Part shown: positions 36,333-44,888 of the stretch, piece after piece
Position numbering within the stretch: the first letter of the stretch is position 1
Layout: each line of letters begins with the position of its first letter
DNA from: Pseudomonas sp. HR96
GTDB lineage: Bacteria; Pseudomonadota; Gammaproteobacteria; Pseudomonadales; Pseudomonadaceae
Length of the DNA stretch: 64,000 bases
Assembly: GCF_034059295.1 (NCBI RefSeq)
Contig: NZ_CP139141.1
Span: 1,657,001 to 1,721,000, forward strand
Reading direction: 5' to 3'
Made by a program: the position numbers and the translations under genes
Notes under the pieces: model-generated
Told to the model about the DNA's origin: nothing
What the model saw: only the letters and a program-made list of their open reading frames with translations
The model's database searches: none

Positions 36333-36743
36333 ATGAGCATCAACTTCGACAGCGCCCTTGGCGTCAGTGAACAAGCCCTGAACTTCCGTGCCAAGCGCGC
36401 CGAGGTGTTGGCCAACAACATTGCCAACGCTGACACCCCGAACTACAAGGCTCGCGACATGGACTTTTCCGAAGTGCTGGCGGCCCAGGCCGAGAAAGGC
36501 AGCAAGGGCGCTTTCGGCCTGGAAACCACCAACTCCAAGCACATCGAAGCTTCGGGTTTCGATGACGTGGCGGATGCAACCCTGAAGTACCGCACCTCCA
36601 CTCAGCCGTCGCTGGACCAGAACACCGTCGACGCGCAGATCGAGCAATCGAACTACGCGCAGAACGCGGTCGGCTTCAACGCCAGCTTCACCTTGCTTAA
36701 CGCCAAATTCAAAGGGCTGGTTTCAGCCATTCGCGGAGAGTAA
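36333..36743 (+). CDS. flgB: Flagellar rod protein FlgB
   Basis: 136 residues with the rod/hook motif LANNIANADTPNYKARDMDF at 30-49. It forms the proximal rod at the MS-ring. ATG 36333 (MSINFDSALG) is preceded by AGGA and a sigma-54 promoter. An open frame upstream crosses that promoter and is excluded. It is first in flgBCDE, with flgC 3 bases after its stop. Confidence 0.95.
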   Translation: MSINFDSALGVSEQALNFRAKRAEVLANNIANADTPNYKARDMDFSEVLAAQAEKGSKGAFGLETTNSKHIEASGFDDVADATLKYRTSTQPSLDQNTVDAQIEQSNYAQNAVGFNASFTLLNAKFKGLVSAIRGE

Positions 36744-36746
36744 TCC

Positions 36747-37196
36747 ATGTCTTTAGCCAGTGTTTTCAATATCGCCGGTACTGGCATGAGTGCTCAGACC
36801 ACTCGGCTCAACACCGTCGCCAGTAACATCGCCAACGCCGAGACCGTGTCCTCGAGCCTGGACAAGACCTACCGCGCCCGGCACCCGGTGTTCTCCACCG
36901 TGTTCCAGGACCAGGCCGGCGGCGCGCAGGAAAGCCAGTCGCTGTTTCAGGACTCCGACTCGTCCGGTGCTGGCGTGCAAGTGGCCGGTATCGTCGAAGA
37001 CCAGAGCAACCTGGAGCCGCGCTACGAGCCCAACTCGCCGGCCGCGAACAAGGACGGCTACGTGTATTACCCCAACGTCAACGTGGTGGAAGAAATGGCG
37101 GACATGATCTCCGCGAGCCGTTCCTTCCAGACCAACGCTGATCTGATGAACACCGCAAAAACCATGATGCAGAAGGTCCTGACCCTGGGTCAGTAA
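36747..37196 (+). CDS. flgC: Flagellar rod protein FlgC
   Basis: 149 residues. It carries the N-terminal rod motif VASNIANAETVSSSLDKTYR and the C-terminal YPNVNVVEEMADMISASRSFQT helix of the rod family. It is part of the proximal rod and is translated right after flgB. Confidence 0.95.
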   Translation: MSLASVFNIAGTGMSAQTTRLNTVASNIANAETVSSSLDKTYRARHPVFSTVFQDQAGGAQESQSLFQDSDSSGAGVQVAGIVEDQSNLEPRYEPNSPAANKDGYVYYPNVNVVEEMADMISASRSFQTNADLMNTAKTMMQKVLTLGQ

Positions 37197-37230
37197 CTTG
37201 GGTCAGCCATTCGAGAGGCGTAGCTAAACC

Positions 37231-37938
37231 ATGAGCACCACTAATAGCACCAGCAGCGTCGGATCTTCCGTACTCGCACAACTTCAGGCGTCGTCTACGG
37301 CCGCCAGCACTCCGGCCAGCACCACGGGCACTACCGCCCTGGGCAAGGATGCGTTCCTGCAGCTGCTGGTCACCCAGATGAAGAACCAGAACCCGCTGGA
37401 CCCACAGGACAACACCACGTTCGTGAGCCAGCTGGCGCAATTCAGCAGCGTTGAAAGTTTGCAGAACCTGAATACCTCGGTCGGTTCGATCACCAGTTCC
37501 GTGGCATCGTCCCAGGCTTTGCAAGCCTCGTCGCTGGTCGGTCGCTCGGTCATCGCCCAAACCAGCACCGCCGTGGTCGACCCGGCCAAAGGCTTGTCCG
37601 GCTCGGTTGCGGTCACCGCCGCCAGCACCGACAACACGGTGAAGATCTACAACTCCGAAGGCACCCTGGTGCGGACCATGGACCTGGGCGCATCGTCGGC
37701 CGGTACCCAGAGCTTTACCTGGAACGGCCTGGACGACACCGGCGCCGCTGTCACTGCTGGCACTTACACCTTCAAAGCGTCGTCGGCCATCAACGGCACC
37801 GCGACCGACATGCTCACCTACCTGCCGGCAACGGTTAACAGCGTGACCATGGCCACCGCCTCGGGTGGCGAGATGACCCTCAATCTCAACGGCCAAGGCA
37901 GTGTTGCCCTGTCCAAAGTCCAATCCATCGGTATCTAA
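37231..37938 (+). CDS. flgD: Flagellar hook-capping protein FlgD
   Basis: 235 residues. The N-terminal Ser/Thr-rich segment and LGKDAFLQLLVTQMKNQNPL are the FlgD signature, followed by tandem beta domains (FLGD Ig/TUDOR-like) with TFTWNGLDD-type sequence. It is the scaffold on which FlgE polymerises. Confidence 0.95.
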   Translation: MSTTNSTSSVGSSVLAQLQASSTAASTPASTTGTTALGKDAFLQLLVTQMKNQNPLDPQDNTTFVSQLAQFSSVESLQNLNTSVGSITSSVASSQALQASSLVGRSVIAQTSTAVVDPAKGLSGSVAVTAASTDNTVKIYNSEGTLVRTMDLGASSAGTQSFTWNGLDDTGAAVTAGTYTFKASSAINGTATDMLTYLPATVNSVTMATASGGEMTLNLNGQGSVALSKVQSIGI

Positions 37939-37967
37939 GAGCCGGCTTACGGCACAGGAGTCGAAAC

Positions 37968-39284
37968 ATGTCTTTCAACATCGGCCTCAGCGGGCTCTCG
38001 GCATCGCAAAAAGCACTGGACGTTACCGGCAACAACATCGCCAACGTCTCCACCACCGGCTTCAAGGCGTCGCGCACTGAATTCGCCGACCAGTACGCGG
38101 CGTCTCTCGCCGCTACCGCCGGCAAGACCACCAACGGCACCGGTGTGACCACCGCAGCGGTCAGCCAGGAATTTACCCAGGGCACTATCAGCTCCACCGG
38201 CCAGGCCCTGGATATGGCCATCAACGGCAGCGGTTTCTTTGTCCTGAGCGCCAACGGCACCAAGGAATACACCCGTAACGGTACGTTCAACACCGACAAG
38301 GACGGCTATATCGTCACTGCCAGCGGTGCCAACGTGCAGGGTTACAACGCGGTCAACGGTACCGTGCAGACCGGCTCGCTGACCAACCTGAAAATCGACG
38401 CCTCGAACCTGTCGCCCAAAGCGACTTCGAGCATCGACGAAACCATCAACCTGAATTCCAGCGCCGCCGACCCGACCGTTTCGGTGTTCGACGCCACCAA
38501 CGTCAACAGCTACAACTACACCTTCAACACCGACACTTACGACAGCCAGGGCAACGCGCACCAGCTGAACCAGTACTTCGTCAAGAACTCGACGAACAAC
38601 ACCTGGACCATGTACACCACCGTCGACGGCCGCAACCCAGCCGACCCGACCTCGACCACGCCATTGGCCAACAGCGTTTCGTTCAACTCCGATGGCACGC
38701 TGAATACTGCTGCAATGACCGCTGGTGCGGTGACTGGCGGGCTGACCGTCAACGCTGACAAGACCTTCTCACTGACCAACTGGACCCCGGCGGTCAAGTC
38801 TTCGAGCGGCACCTGGGCGGCCAACGGCGCCAACGCCAGCACCACCGGCGTCAACATCGACCTGCTCAACGCCACACAGTACAACGCGTCGTCGGCCACC
38901 TCGGCCAAGACCCAGGACGGCTACGCGACCGGTGAGCTGTCCGGCCTGTCGGTCGACAGCACCGGCGTACTGTTCGCCAACTTCACCAACGGTCAGAGCA
39001 AGACCATCGGCCAGGTGGCCATGGCCAACTTCGCCAACGTGCAAGGCCTCGCACCTGCCGGCGGTACCGACTGGAAAGAGACCTACGCTTCGGGCGTTCC
39101 GGTGATCGGCACGCCATCGACCGGCACCATGGGCAGCCTGACGTCCGAGTCGCTGGAAGACTCCAACGTCGACCTGACCTCCGAGCTGGTGAACCTGATC
39201 AAGGAGCAGAGCAACTATCAGGCGAACGCCAAGACCATCTCGACCCAGAGCACCATCATGCAGACTCTGATTCAGATGACCTGA
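37968..39284 (+). CDS. flgE: Flagellar hook protein FlgE
   Basis: 438 residues. N-terminal GLSGLSASQKALDVTGNNIA and NVSTTGFKAS and C-terminal helix LVNLIKEQSNYQANAKTIST bracket a Thr/Asn-rich surface domain. It builds the hook. It is the last gene of the flgB transcript, followed by a terminator. The glycan operon starts about 490 bases later, so flgE is separated from flgF. Confidence 0.96.
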   Translation: MSFNIGLSGLSASQKALDVTGNNIANVSTTGFKASRTEFADQYAASLAATAGKTTNGTGVTTAAVSQEFTQGTISSTGQALDMAINGSGFFVLSANGTKEYTRNGTFNTDKDGYIVTASGANVQGYNAVNGTVQTGSLTNLKIDASNLSPKATSSIDETINLNSSAADPTVSVFDATNVNSYNYTFNTDTYDSQGNAHQLNQYFVKNSTNNTWTMYTTVDGRNPADPTSTTPLANSVSFNSDGTLNTAAMTAGAVTGGLTVNADKTFSLTNWTPAVKSSSGTWAANGANASTTGVNIDLLNATQYNASSATSAKTQDGYATGELSGLSVDSTGVLFANFTNGQSKTIGQVAMANFANVQGLAPAGGTDWKETYASGVPVIGTPSTGTMGSLTSESLEDSNVDLTSELVNLIKEQSNYQANAKTISTQSTIMQTLIQMT

Positions 39285-39303
39285 TGATGAGGGGATGACA
39301 GGA

Positions 39304-39328
39304 GGGGCCGGCTTGCCGGCCCTTTTTG
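39304..39328 (+). terminator. Terminator of flgBCDE
   Basis: GGGCCGGC/GCCGGCCC stem with TT loop and five T, 20 bases after flgE. Confidence 0.88.
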
Positions 39329-39377
39329 TTTGCAGAAGAATCGCTATGCAGCCATCTCGGCTCCAGGGAGCCCAATC

Positions 39378-39563
39378 GTGTACCGCTCGTTAGTCACCTT
39401 GCTGGGCGTGCTGACCCTCACCAGCCTCGCCATCGCCGCCCCGGCCCCCTGGTACCGCTACCAGAGCCTGGCCACCGGCCGCTTCATCTGCAGCCAGGTC
39501 GACCCCGGCCCGCACTACATGAAATTCTCCGGTCCCTGGACCAATGCAGGCTGTCGGCCCTGA
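39378..39563 (+). CDS. Small secreted hypothetical protein
   Basis: 61 residues from a GTG with AGGGAG 8 bases upstream. An N-terminal signal (VTLLGVLTLTSLAIAAPA) precedes a 35-residue mature part with two cysteines (FICSQVD and NAGCRP) that could form a disulphide. By recall, a small hypothetical gene sits after flgE in P. putida too. The function is unknown. A TTG 16 codons earlier would start in the terminator. Confidence 0.6.
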   Translation: MYRSLVTLLGVLTLTSLAIAAPAPWYRYQSLATGRFICSQVDPGPHYMKFSGPWTNAGCRP

Positions 39564-39636
39564 TTTTGACACCGGCGATTTCCCGTCAAATTATTTCTTC
39601 CAATTCAATCAACGGGTTACAGATCGCAAAGGTTTG

Positions 39637-39652
39637 TGGCCGACTTCTTGCA
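39637..39652 (+). promoter_or_regulatory. Sigma-54-type promoter of the glycan operon
   Basis: TGTGGCCGACTTCTTGCA has GG (39638-39639) and GC (39650-39651) exactly 10 bases apart and a full TTGCA. It lies about 118 bases before the aminotransferase start and after the last upstream gene. A TTGACA box at 39566 is a possible sigma-70 alternative. Confidence 0.65.
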
Positions 39653-39770
39653 GCGTTATACGCAACAGGTTGAAACGTTATTTTCCTGACACAAAGACGC
39701 GTCAGGAACGACCCATCAGCCAGGCCCATGGTGGTCCTGTTGAGTATCGAATCCGGAAGGATGTGCTTGA

Positions 39771-40907
39771 TTGAATAAGAAACCGATCACCGTGACGAGC
39801 CCGCTGCTGCCGCCTCTGGAGCAGTTCATTCCCTATCTGGAACAGATCTGGGCCAGCAAGCAGCTGACCAACAACGGTCAGTTCCACCAACAGCTGGAAG
39901 TGGCCCTGGCCGCTTACCTTGGTGTCGAGCATTTGTCGCTGTTCGCCAACGGCACCACGGCCTTGATCACCGCGCTGCAGGCCCTGCACGTGCAAGGCGA
40001 GGTCATCACCACGCCGTATTCCTTCGTCGCTACGGCCCATGCGCTGCTGTGGAACCGCCTGACGCCGGTGTTCGTCGACGTCGACGAAGACACCTTCAAC
40101 CTCGACCCCGCTGCGGTTGAGGCGGCGATCACCGAGCACACCACGGCCATCATGCCGGTGCATTGCTATGGCCGGCCTTGCGACGTCGATGCGCTGCAGG
40201 CGGTGGCCGACCGCCACGGCCTCAAGCTGATCTACGACGCCGCCCATGCGTTCGGCGTCAAGGACGACAGCGGCGCGAGCATCCTGCGCCATGGCGACTT
40301 GAGTGTGCTCAGCCTGCACGCCACCAAGGTGTTCAACACCTTCGAGGGCGGGGCAATCATCAGCCCCGACGCAGCGACCAAACAGCACATCGATCATTTG
40401 CGCAACTTCGGCTTCGTCGACGAGGTGACCGTGGTCACTCCGGGCATCAACGGCAAGATGAGCGAGATCCACGCCGCCTTCGGCATGCTGCAGTTGCAGC
40501 ACATCGACGGCGCGCTGCAGCGCCGCCAGCAAGTCGATCAGCTGTACCGGCATTTGCTCGCTGACGTGCCGGGCCTGACCCTCAAGGTCCGCGAACAAGG
40601 CTCCAACTATTCCTATTTCCCGGTGCTGGTGGGCGAGGCTTTTCCCCTCAGCCGCGACGAGCTCTATCAGCAGCTGCGCGACCAGCAGGTGCACGCACGG
40701 CGCTATTTCTACCCGCTCATCACCGAGATGGGCCCGTACCGGGAGATGCCCGAGCTGCGCGAACGGCCCTGGCCGCGGGCGCAGAAGATCGCCAGCCAGG
40801 TGATCTGCCTGCCGATCTATCCGGACTTGAGTGACGAGGATGTGGCGAGGATCGTGGGCATCGTGCGCAGCTCGGTGCAGGCGCCCTGCGTCAAGAAAGT
40901 CAGTTGA
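39771..40907 (+). CDS. DegT/DnrJ/EryC1-type sugar aminotransferase
   Basis: A 378-residue PLP enzyme. The PLP lysine is Lys186 in LHATKVFNTFEGGA and the cofactor aspartate is Asp156 in LIYDAAHAFG. The first residues TVTSPLLPPLEQFIPYLEQI and the overall layout resemble VioA-type enzymes that make dTDP-4-amino-4,6-dideoxyglucose (viosamine), which I consider the likely product. A perosamine-type 4-amino sugar is an alternative. The start is TTG with GGAAGGA upstream, though GTG 39792 is possible. It is the first gene of a ten-gene operon between flgE and flgF. The dTDP-4-keto-6-deoxyglucose supply (rmlAB) must come from elsewhere. Confidence 0.85.
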   Translation: MNKKPITVTSPLLPPLEQFIPYLEQIWASKQLTNNGQFHQQLEVALAAYLGVEHLSLFANGTTALITALQALHVQGEVITTPYSFVATAHALLWNRLTPVFVDVDEDTFNLDPAAVEAAITEHTTAIMPVHCYGRPCDVDALQAVADRHGLKLIYDAAHAFGVKDDSGASILRHGDLSVLSLHATKVFNTFEGGAIISPDAATKQHIDHLRNFGFVDEVTVVTPGINGKMSEIHAAFGMLQLQHIDGALQRRQQVDQLYRHLLADVPGLTLKVREQGSNYSYFPVLVGEAFPLSRDELYQQLRDQQVHARRYFYPLITEMGPYREMPELRERPWPRAQKIASQVICLPIYPDLSDEDVARIVGIVRSSVQAPCVKKVS

Positions 40908-40984
40908 ACGGCGGCTGCCCGCGCGCAGCCGCAGCATGCAATCAGAACACCTGAATCAGCCGGTCCATTTGGAGCAGTCGAATA

Positions 40985-41212
40985 ATGAGTCAAGAACAAT
41001 TCATCGAGAACTTTCTCACCGCTACCGACTTTCAGGAACCTGTAGAAGTGACCCCTGAAACCAAGTTCAGTGAGCTCCCCGAGTGGGACTCGCTGGCCGC
41101 GCTCGGCGTCATCGTCATGTTCGACATGGAGTACAGCAAGGCGATCACCGGCGACGACCTGCACAGCGTTGAAACCATTGCCCAGCTGTACGCGCTCAGC
41201 CAAGCGGAGTAA
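40985..41212 (+). CDS. Acyl carrier protein, dedicated to the glycan operon
   Basis: 75 residues. The phosphopantetheine site is Ser36 in EWDSLAALGVIVMFD; it has DSLA where AcpP has DSLD. Acidic helices flank it. The gene lies 3 bases before a KAS III gene and near an SDR, so it probably carries a short acyl chain for the amino sugar rather than serving general fatty acid synthesis. Confidence 0.88.
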   Translation: MSQEQFIENFLTATDFQEPVEVTPETKFSELPEWDSLAALGVIVMFDMEYSKAITGDDLHSVETIAQLYALSQAE

Positions 41213-41215
41213 GCC

Positions 41216-42253
41216 ATGCAAACCACCCTGAACAACGTACGTTTCGCCGGCATGGCGACCTGCGTGCCCAAGCGCGTGGTGTCCAACCTGACCGATTGCC
41301 GTCCGGAGATTCGCGCCGACCGTGAGCGCCTGGTGCGCAACATCGGCATCGAGTTGCGCCGGCTGTCCCATGACTGGCAATGCTTTTCCGACCTGGCCTT
41401 CGACGCCACGGAAAAACTGCTGGAAACCCTGGAGTGGAAGCGCGAGGAAATCGACGCGTTGATCGTCGTGACCCAGTCGCCGGATTACCTGGCGCCGTCG
41501 ACGGCGATCATTCTGCAGGACCGCCTGGGCCTGTCGACGGGCGTCATCGCGTTCGACGTCAACCTGGGGTGCTCGGCCTATCCGTTCGGCCTGCACCTGC
41601 TGGGTTCGATGATCGCGTCGGGCGGGGTGAAGAAGGGCCTGGTGCTGGTGGGCGACAAGGCCGGCACTTTCAACGATCCGCTGTTCTCCGATGCCGGCAC
41701 GGCCACCGCGCTGGAGTTCGACAGCAGCGCGCCACCCATGTACTTCGACCTGAACAGCGACGGCAGCGGCCACAAGGCGATCATTTTGCCGGTGGGCGGC
41801 AGCCGCGAGCCGGTGGGCCCGCAGCATCTGGTGCCCTTCAAGCATGGCGAGTTCGATCACTGGCGCCGCCAGGTCGATCTGGTGCTGGATGGCCCTGCGG
41901 TGTTGAGCTTTTCCACGCAACGCGTGCCGCCGGCAGTGAAGACCCTGCTGGAGTATGCCAACGCGCCCATCGACAGCGTCGACTATTTCATCTTTCACCA
42001 GGCCAACCGGATGATCAACGAGACCATCCGCAAGAAGCTCGGCCTGGAGCCCGAGCGGGTGCCGAGCACCTTGCGCGATTTCGGCAACACCAGTGGTGCC
42101 TCGCTGCCGGTGACCATGACTGCGCGAATCCACGAGCAGCTCGGCGCCGGCCTCAACCGCTTGATCCTGTGCGGCTTCGGTATCGGGCTGTCGTGGGGCA
42201 CCTGCCTGGTCGACATCGAAAACGCCAAATTCCCGGCCCTCATCGAGTCCTGA
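41216..42253 (+). CDS. 3-oxoacyl-ACP synthase III (KAS III), operon copy
   Basis: A 345-residue FabH-like condensing enzyme with the catalytic triad Cys119 (NLGCSAYPFG), His261 (FHQANRM) and Asn291 (FGNTSGAS). KAS III joins a short acyl-CoA to malonyl-ACP; acetyl-CoA would give acetoacetyl-ACP. With the ACP before it and the SDR after it, a 3-hydroxybutyryl-ACP product is plausible. Unlike housekeeping FabH it is embedded in a flagellar glycan operon. It is clearly different from the 308-residue KAS III at 60.6 kb, although both end with a similar GFGxGLSWG motif. Confidence 0.88.
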   Translation: MQTTLNNVRFAGMATCVPKRVVSNLTDCRPEIRADRERLVRNIGIELRRLSHDWQCFSDLAFDATEKLLETLEWKREEIDALIVVTQSPDYLAPSTAIILQDRLGLSTGVIAFDVNLGCSAYPFGLHLLGSMIASGGVKKGLVLVGDKAGTFNDPLFSDAGTATALEFDSSAPPMYFDLNSDGSGHKAIILPVGGSREPVGPQHLVPFKHGEFDHWRRQVDLVLDGPAVLSFSTQRVPPAVKTLLEYANAPIDSVDYFIFHQANRMINETIRKKLGLEPERVPSTLRDFGNTSGASLPVTMTARIHEQLGAGLNRLILCGFGIGLSWGTCLVDIENAKFPALIES

Positions 42254-42262
42254 GAACAGACC

Positions 42263-43012
42263 ATGCCTGCGGTGCTTGAAAATTTCAGTTTGAGTGGCAA
42301 GACCATTCTGGTGACCGGTGCCTCGTCCGGCATCGGTCGGCAGATCGCCCTGAGTTGTGCCGAGGCGGGCGCCAGCCTGGTCATCAGCGGCCGCGACAGT
42401 GCACGCCTGCATCAGGTGCTCGAAGAGCTGGTGCCCGGTGAGCATCGCGCGCTGCTGGCCGACCTGAATCAGGACGCCGAGCTCGAGGCGCTGGTTCAGG
42501 AAGCGGGCAAGATCGACGGCATCGTGCACTGCGCCGGCTTCGCCGCGCTGGCGCCGGTGCGCCTGATTTCCCGCGCGCACATCGAGAGTCAACTGGGCAC
42601 CAACCTGGTGGGGCCGCTGCTGCTGACCCGTCAGTTGCTGCTGCGCAACTTGATTCGCGAAGGCGGTTCCATCCTCTTCATTTCGTCCATCTCCGCGCAC
42701 ATCGGCGTGCACGGCGTGGCGGCCTATTCGGCGAGCAAAGGCGCGGTGGAAGCCATGACCCGGGTGCTGGCGATGGAAGTGGCGAAGAAAAAGATTCGCG
42801 CCAACTGCCTGGCCCCAGGCCTGGTGCAGACGCCGCTGCTGGAGGCGGCCAAGTCCACTGCCGGCGGGCTGGACCATACCTTGGCGCAATACCCATTGGG
42901 CGTTGGCCAGCCGGAAGATGTCGCCAATGCGGCGGTGTTCTTTCTCTCGCCGGCCAGCCGCTGGATCACCGGCACCACGCTGGTGATGGACGGGGGACAT
43001 ACCGTTGGCTGA
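42263..43012 (+). CDS. 3-oxoacyl-ACP reductase-like SDR
   Basis: 249 residues. The cofactor motif is TGASSGIG (18-25), GRDSAR favours NADPH, and the catalytic Ser lies in ISSISAH with Tyr155 and Lys159 in YSASK. It ends with the FabG-typical ITGTTLVMDGGHTVG. It probably reduces the 3-ketoacyl-ACP made by the preceding KAS III. It overlaps the next gene by 8 bases. Confidence 0.85.
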   Translation: MPAVLENFSLSGKTILVTGASSGIGRQIALSCAEAGASLVISGRDSARLHQVLEELVPGEHRALLADLNQDAELEALVQEAGKIDGIVHCAGFAALAPVRLISRAHIESQLGTNLVGPLLLTRQLLLRNLIREGGSILFISSISAHIGVHGVAAYSASKGAVEAMTRVLAMEVAKKKIRANCLAPGLVQTPLLEAAKSTAGGLDHTLAQYPLGVGQPEDVANAAVFFLSPASRWITGTTLVMDGGHTVG

Positions 43013-43670
43013 TTCCTCGCGCAAGAAACTCATCATCGTCGGCGCCGGCGGCCTGGGCCGTATCGTCTACAGCGTGCTGCTGGAGGACCCGACCCTGATG
43101 GCCGAATACCGTGTGGTCGGCTTTCTCGACACGCGGCCCGAGCTGACCCTGCCGGACGATATAGACGCGCCGGTGTTGGGCAACCCCCTGGATTATCAGG
43201 TGGGTGCCGACGAGTTCTTCATTCCCGCCGTCGGCTTGCCGGACTGGCGGGAAAAACTGGTGGCGCCCCTGCTTGCCCAAGGCGCGCGCTTCATCAGCCA
43301 GACTCGCCATTCGTCCATCGGCGCGCGGACCACCATTGGCCAGGGCAGCTTCATCACGCCTGGCGCCGTGGTCTCGGTGGACTGCCAGATCGGCGAGTTC
43401 GCCTACCTCGACACCTACGTGATTCTCGGCCACGACGTGGTGCTCGGGCCCCACTGCCAGATCGGCGCCATGAGCTTTCTCGCCGGCGGCGTCAGGGTCG
43501 GTCGTGGGGTCTCCATCCACCCACGCTCCACGATCGCCAAGGATGTCGTGATTGGTGACGGCGCCACTATCGGCATCGGCTCGGTGGTGGTCAACAACGT
43601 ACCGCCAGGGGTGACCGTATTCGGCAACCCGGCGCGTGTCATTCAATCTGCCAAACGAGATCCTGCATGA
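43005..43670 (+). CDS. NeuD/PglD-type sugar N-acyltransferase
   Basis: A 221-residue protein. A Rossmann-like start (LIIVGAGGLGRIVYSVLLED) is followed by a left-handed beta-helix of hexapeptide repeats with catalytic-type His143 in ILGHDVVLG. It ends at NVPPGVTVFGNPARVI. The family N-acylates 4-amino sugars from acyl-CoA; here an acyl-ACP donor is possible. It is the best candidate to put the acyl chain on the aminotransferase product. The start is TTG with GGGGGA upstream, inside the SDR end, implying coupling. Confidence 0.82.
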   Translation: MADSSRKKLIIVGAGGLGRIVYSVLLEDPTLMAEYRVVGFLDTRPELTLPDDIDAPVLGNPLDYQVGADEFFIPAVGLPDWREKLVAPLLAQGARFISQTRHSSIGARTTIGQGSFITPGAVVSVDCQIGEFAYLDTYVILGHDVVLGPHCQIGAMSFLAGGVRVGRGVSIHPRSTIAKDVVIGDGATIGIGSVVVNNVPPGVTVFGNPARVIQSAKRDPA

Positions 43671-43718
43671 GTGTGTCAAGGTCGCCAGGCCGTGCAGCCT
43701 GCCGGGCGAGGGCTGCCC

Positions 43719-44888
43719 ATGGCTAAGCCGGTGCTTTTCCCCGAGTGTTATACCGAGCAGAAATGGTTCGATCTGGAGCAGGAAAAGCTGTTCGGCGAGT
43801 TATGGCTGTTCGTTGGCCTCAAGTATCAGCTGGAGCAACCCGACAGCTTCATTACCCGTGACTTCAGCGGCGTGCCGGTGCTGGTGCAGAACACTGGCGG
43901 CGAGCTCTACGCCTTCCGCAATGCCTGCGCTCACCGTGGCATGCCGATTCAGACAGAGGTCAGCGGCGTGCGGCGCATGACCTGTCCCTATCACGGTTGG
44001 AGCTACCGCGGTAACGGCGAATTGCGTGGCATCCCCAACCCGAAAATCTATGATTTATGCGACGCCGACAAGGCCGGTCTGCGCCTGCATGCCTACGCGT
44101 TGCAGACCGTTGGCAGCTTCATTTTCGTCAACCTGTCGGCCAACCCGATGCCGATCACCGAGCAGTACAAGCCCGAACTGCTCAAGGTGCTGGAGGTGCT
44201 GTCCGAGCATTTCTCGCCCTATGCGTCGTACACCCACTTCACCACCGACTACAACTGGAAGCTGAACTTCGAGAACGTGGTCGACTGGAACCACGTCAAG
44301 TTTGTCCATGAGCAGTCCTTTGGTCCGTCCATGGAGTACGTCGGCCCGGGTTGGATTGCGCCGGCTCCCCGTGAAGGCACCTATCTATTCGGTGAGGGCG
44401 GACCGCTGGAACATGTGCCATTCACTGTCGACCCGCCGGACAGCGAGGAGCTGCGCCTGACCGATCTCTCGCGCTTCGGCCGCGCGTATTTCCAGCACAG
44501 CCCGCGCTGGTTCCTGCCGATGCTGGAGCAAGCCTTCGACGTCGGCGGGTCGCTGACCTGCAGCCTCTACCCGAACGTCAATTTCGGCTGCATCCACGGC
44601 GAGCAGTTCTACCTGCAGCAGTTCGTGCCGCTGTCGCCTGGCCACACCGAATATCACTCATGGATGTTCACGGCGCGCTTCAAGGACGGTGTGCCGCCCC
44701 AGCCGCAGTTGTTGTGGGCCTTGCATCACGGTGAGAAGAACGTGCTCGAAGAGGACATCCAGTTGCTCAATGCGCTGCAGCGCTCGCTCCTGGCGGCGCC
44801 ATCGTTGGGGATCATGGGTGCCCACGAAGGGCCATTGAACCGTATTGGCCGCTGGTACATGAAGCAGCTCACAGGAGAATCAGTGTGA
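43719..44888 (+). CDS. Rieske non-haem iron oxygenase, operon copy A
   Basis: 389 residues. [2Fe-2S] ligands are Cys70, His72, Cys89 and His92 (ACAHRGMPIQ and TCPYHGWSY). The mononuclear site is VVDWNHVKFVHE with Asp189, His192 and His197, all canonical. The layout is that of aromatic-ring or N/O-dealkylating oxygenases, but no partner ferredoxin or reductase is encoded here. It is colinear with the 390-residue paralogue at 46.8 kb: the two share YTEQ-WFDLE-EKLFG openings and identical ligand numbering. The ATG after GCGAGGG is chosen over a GTG 16 codons upstream. The substrate is probably a sugar nucleotide, acyl chain or glycan. Confidence 0.85.
   Translation: MAKPVLFPECYTEQKWFDLEQEKLFGELWLFVGLKYQLEQPDSFITRDFSGVPVLVQNTGGELYAFRNACAHRGMPIQTEVSGVRRMTCPYHGWSYRGNGELRGIPNPKIYDLCDADKAGLRLHAYALQTVGSFIFVNLSANPMPITEQYKPELLKVLEVLSEHFSPYASYTHFTTDYNWKLNFENVVDWNHVKFVHEQSFGPSMEYVGPGWIAPAPREGTYLFGEGGPLEHVPFTVDPPDSEELRLTDLSRFGRAYFQHSPRWFLPMLEQAFDVGGSLTCSLYPNVNFGCIHGEQFYLQQFVPLSPGHTEYHSWMFTARFKDGVPPQPQLLWALHHGEKNVLEEDIQLLNALQRSLLAAPSLGIMGAHEGPLNRIGRWYMKQLTGESV

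Noticed and set aside
43636..43980. 114-residue frame overlapping the first Rieske gene
   Set aside because: It overlaps two well-supported genes in another frame and has no domain.
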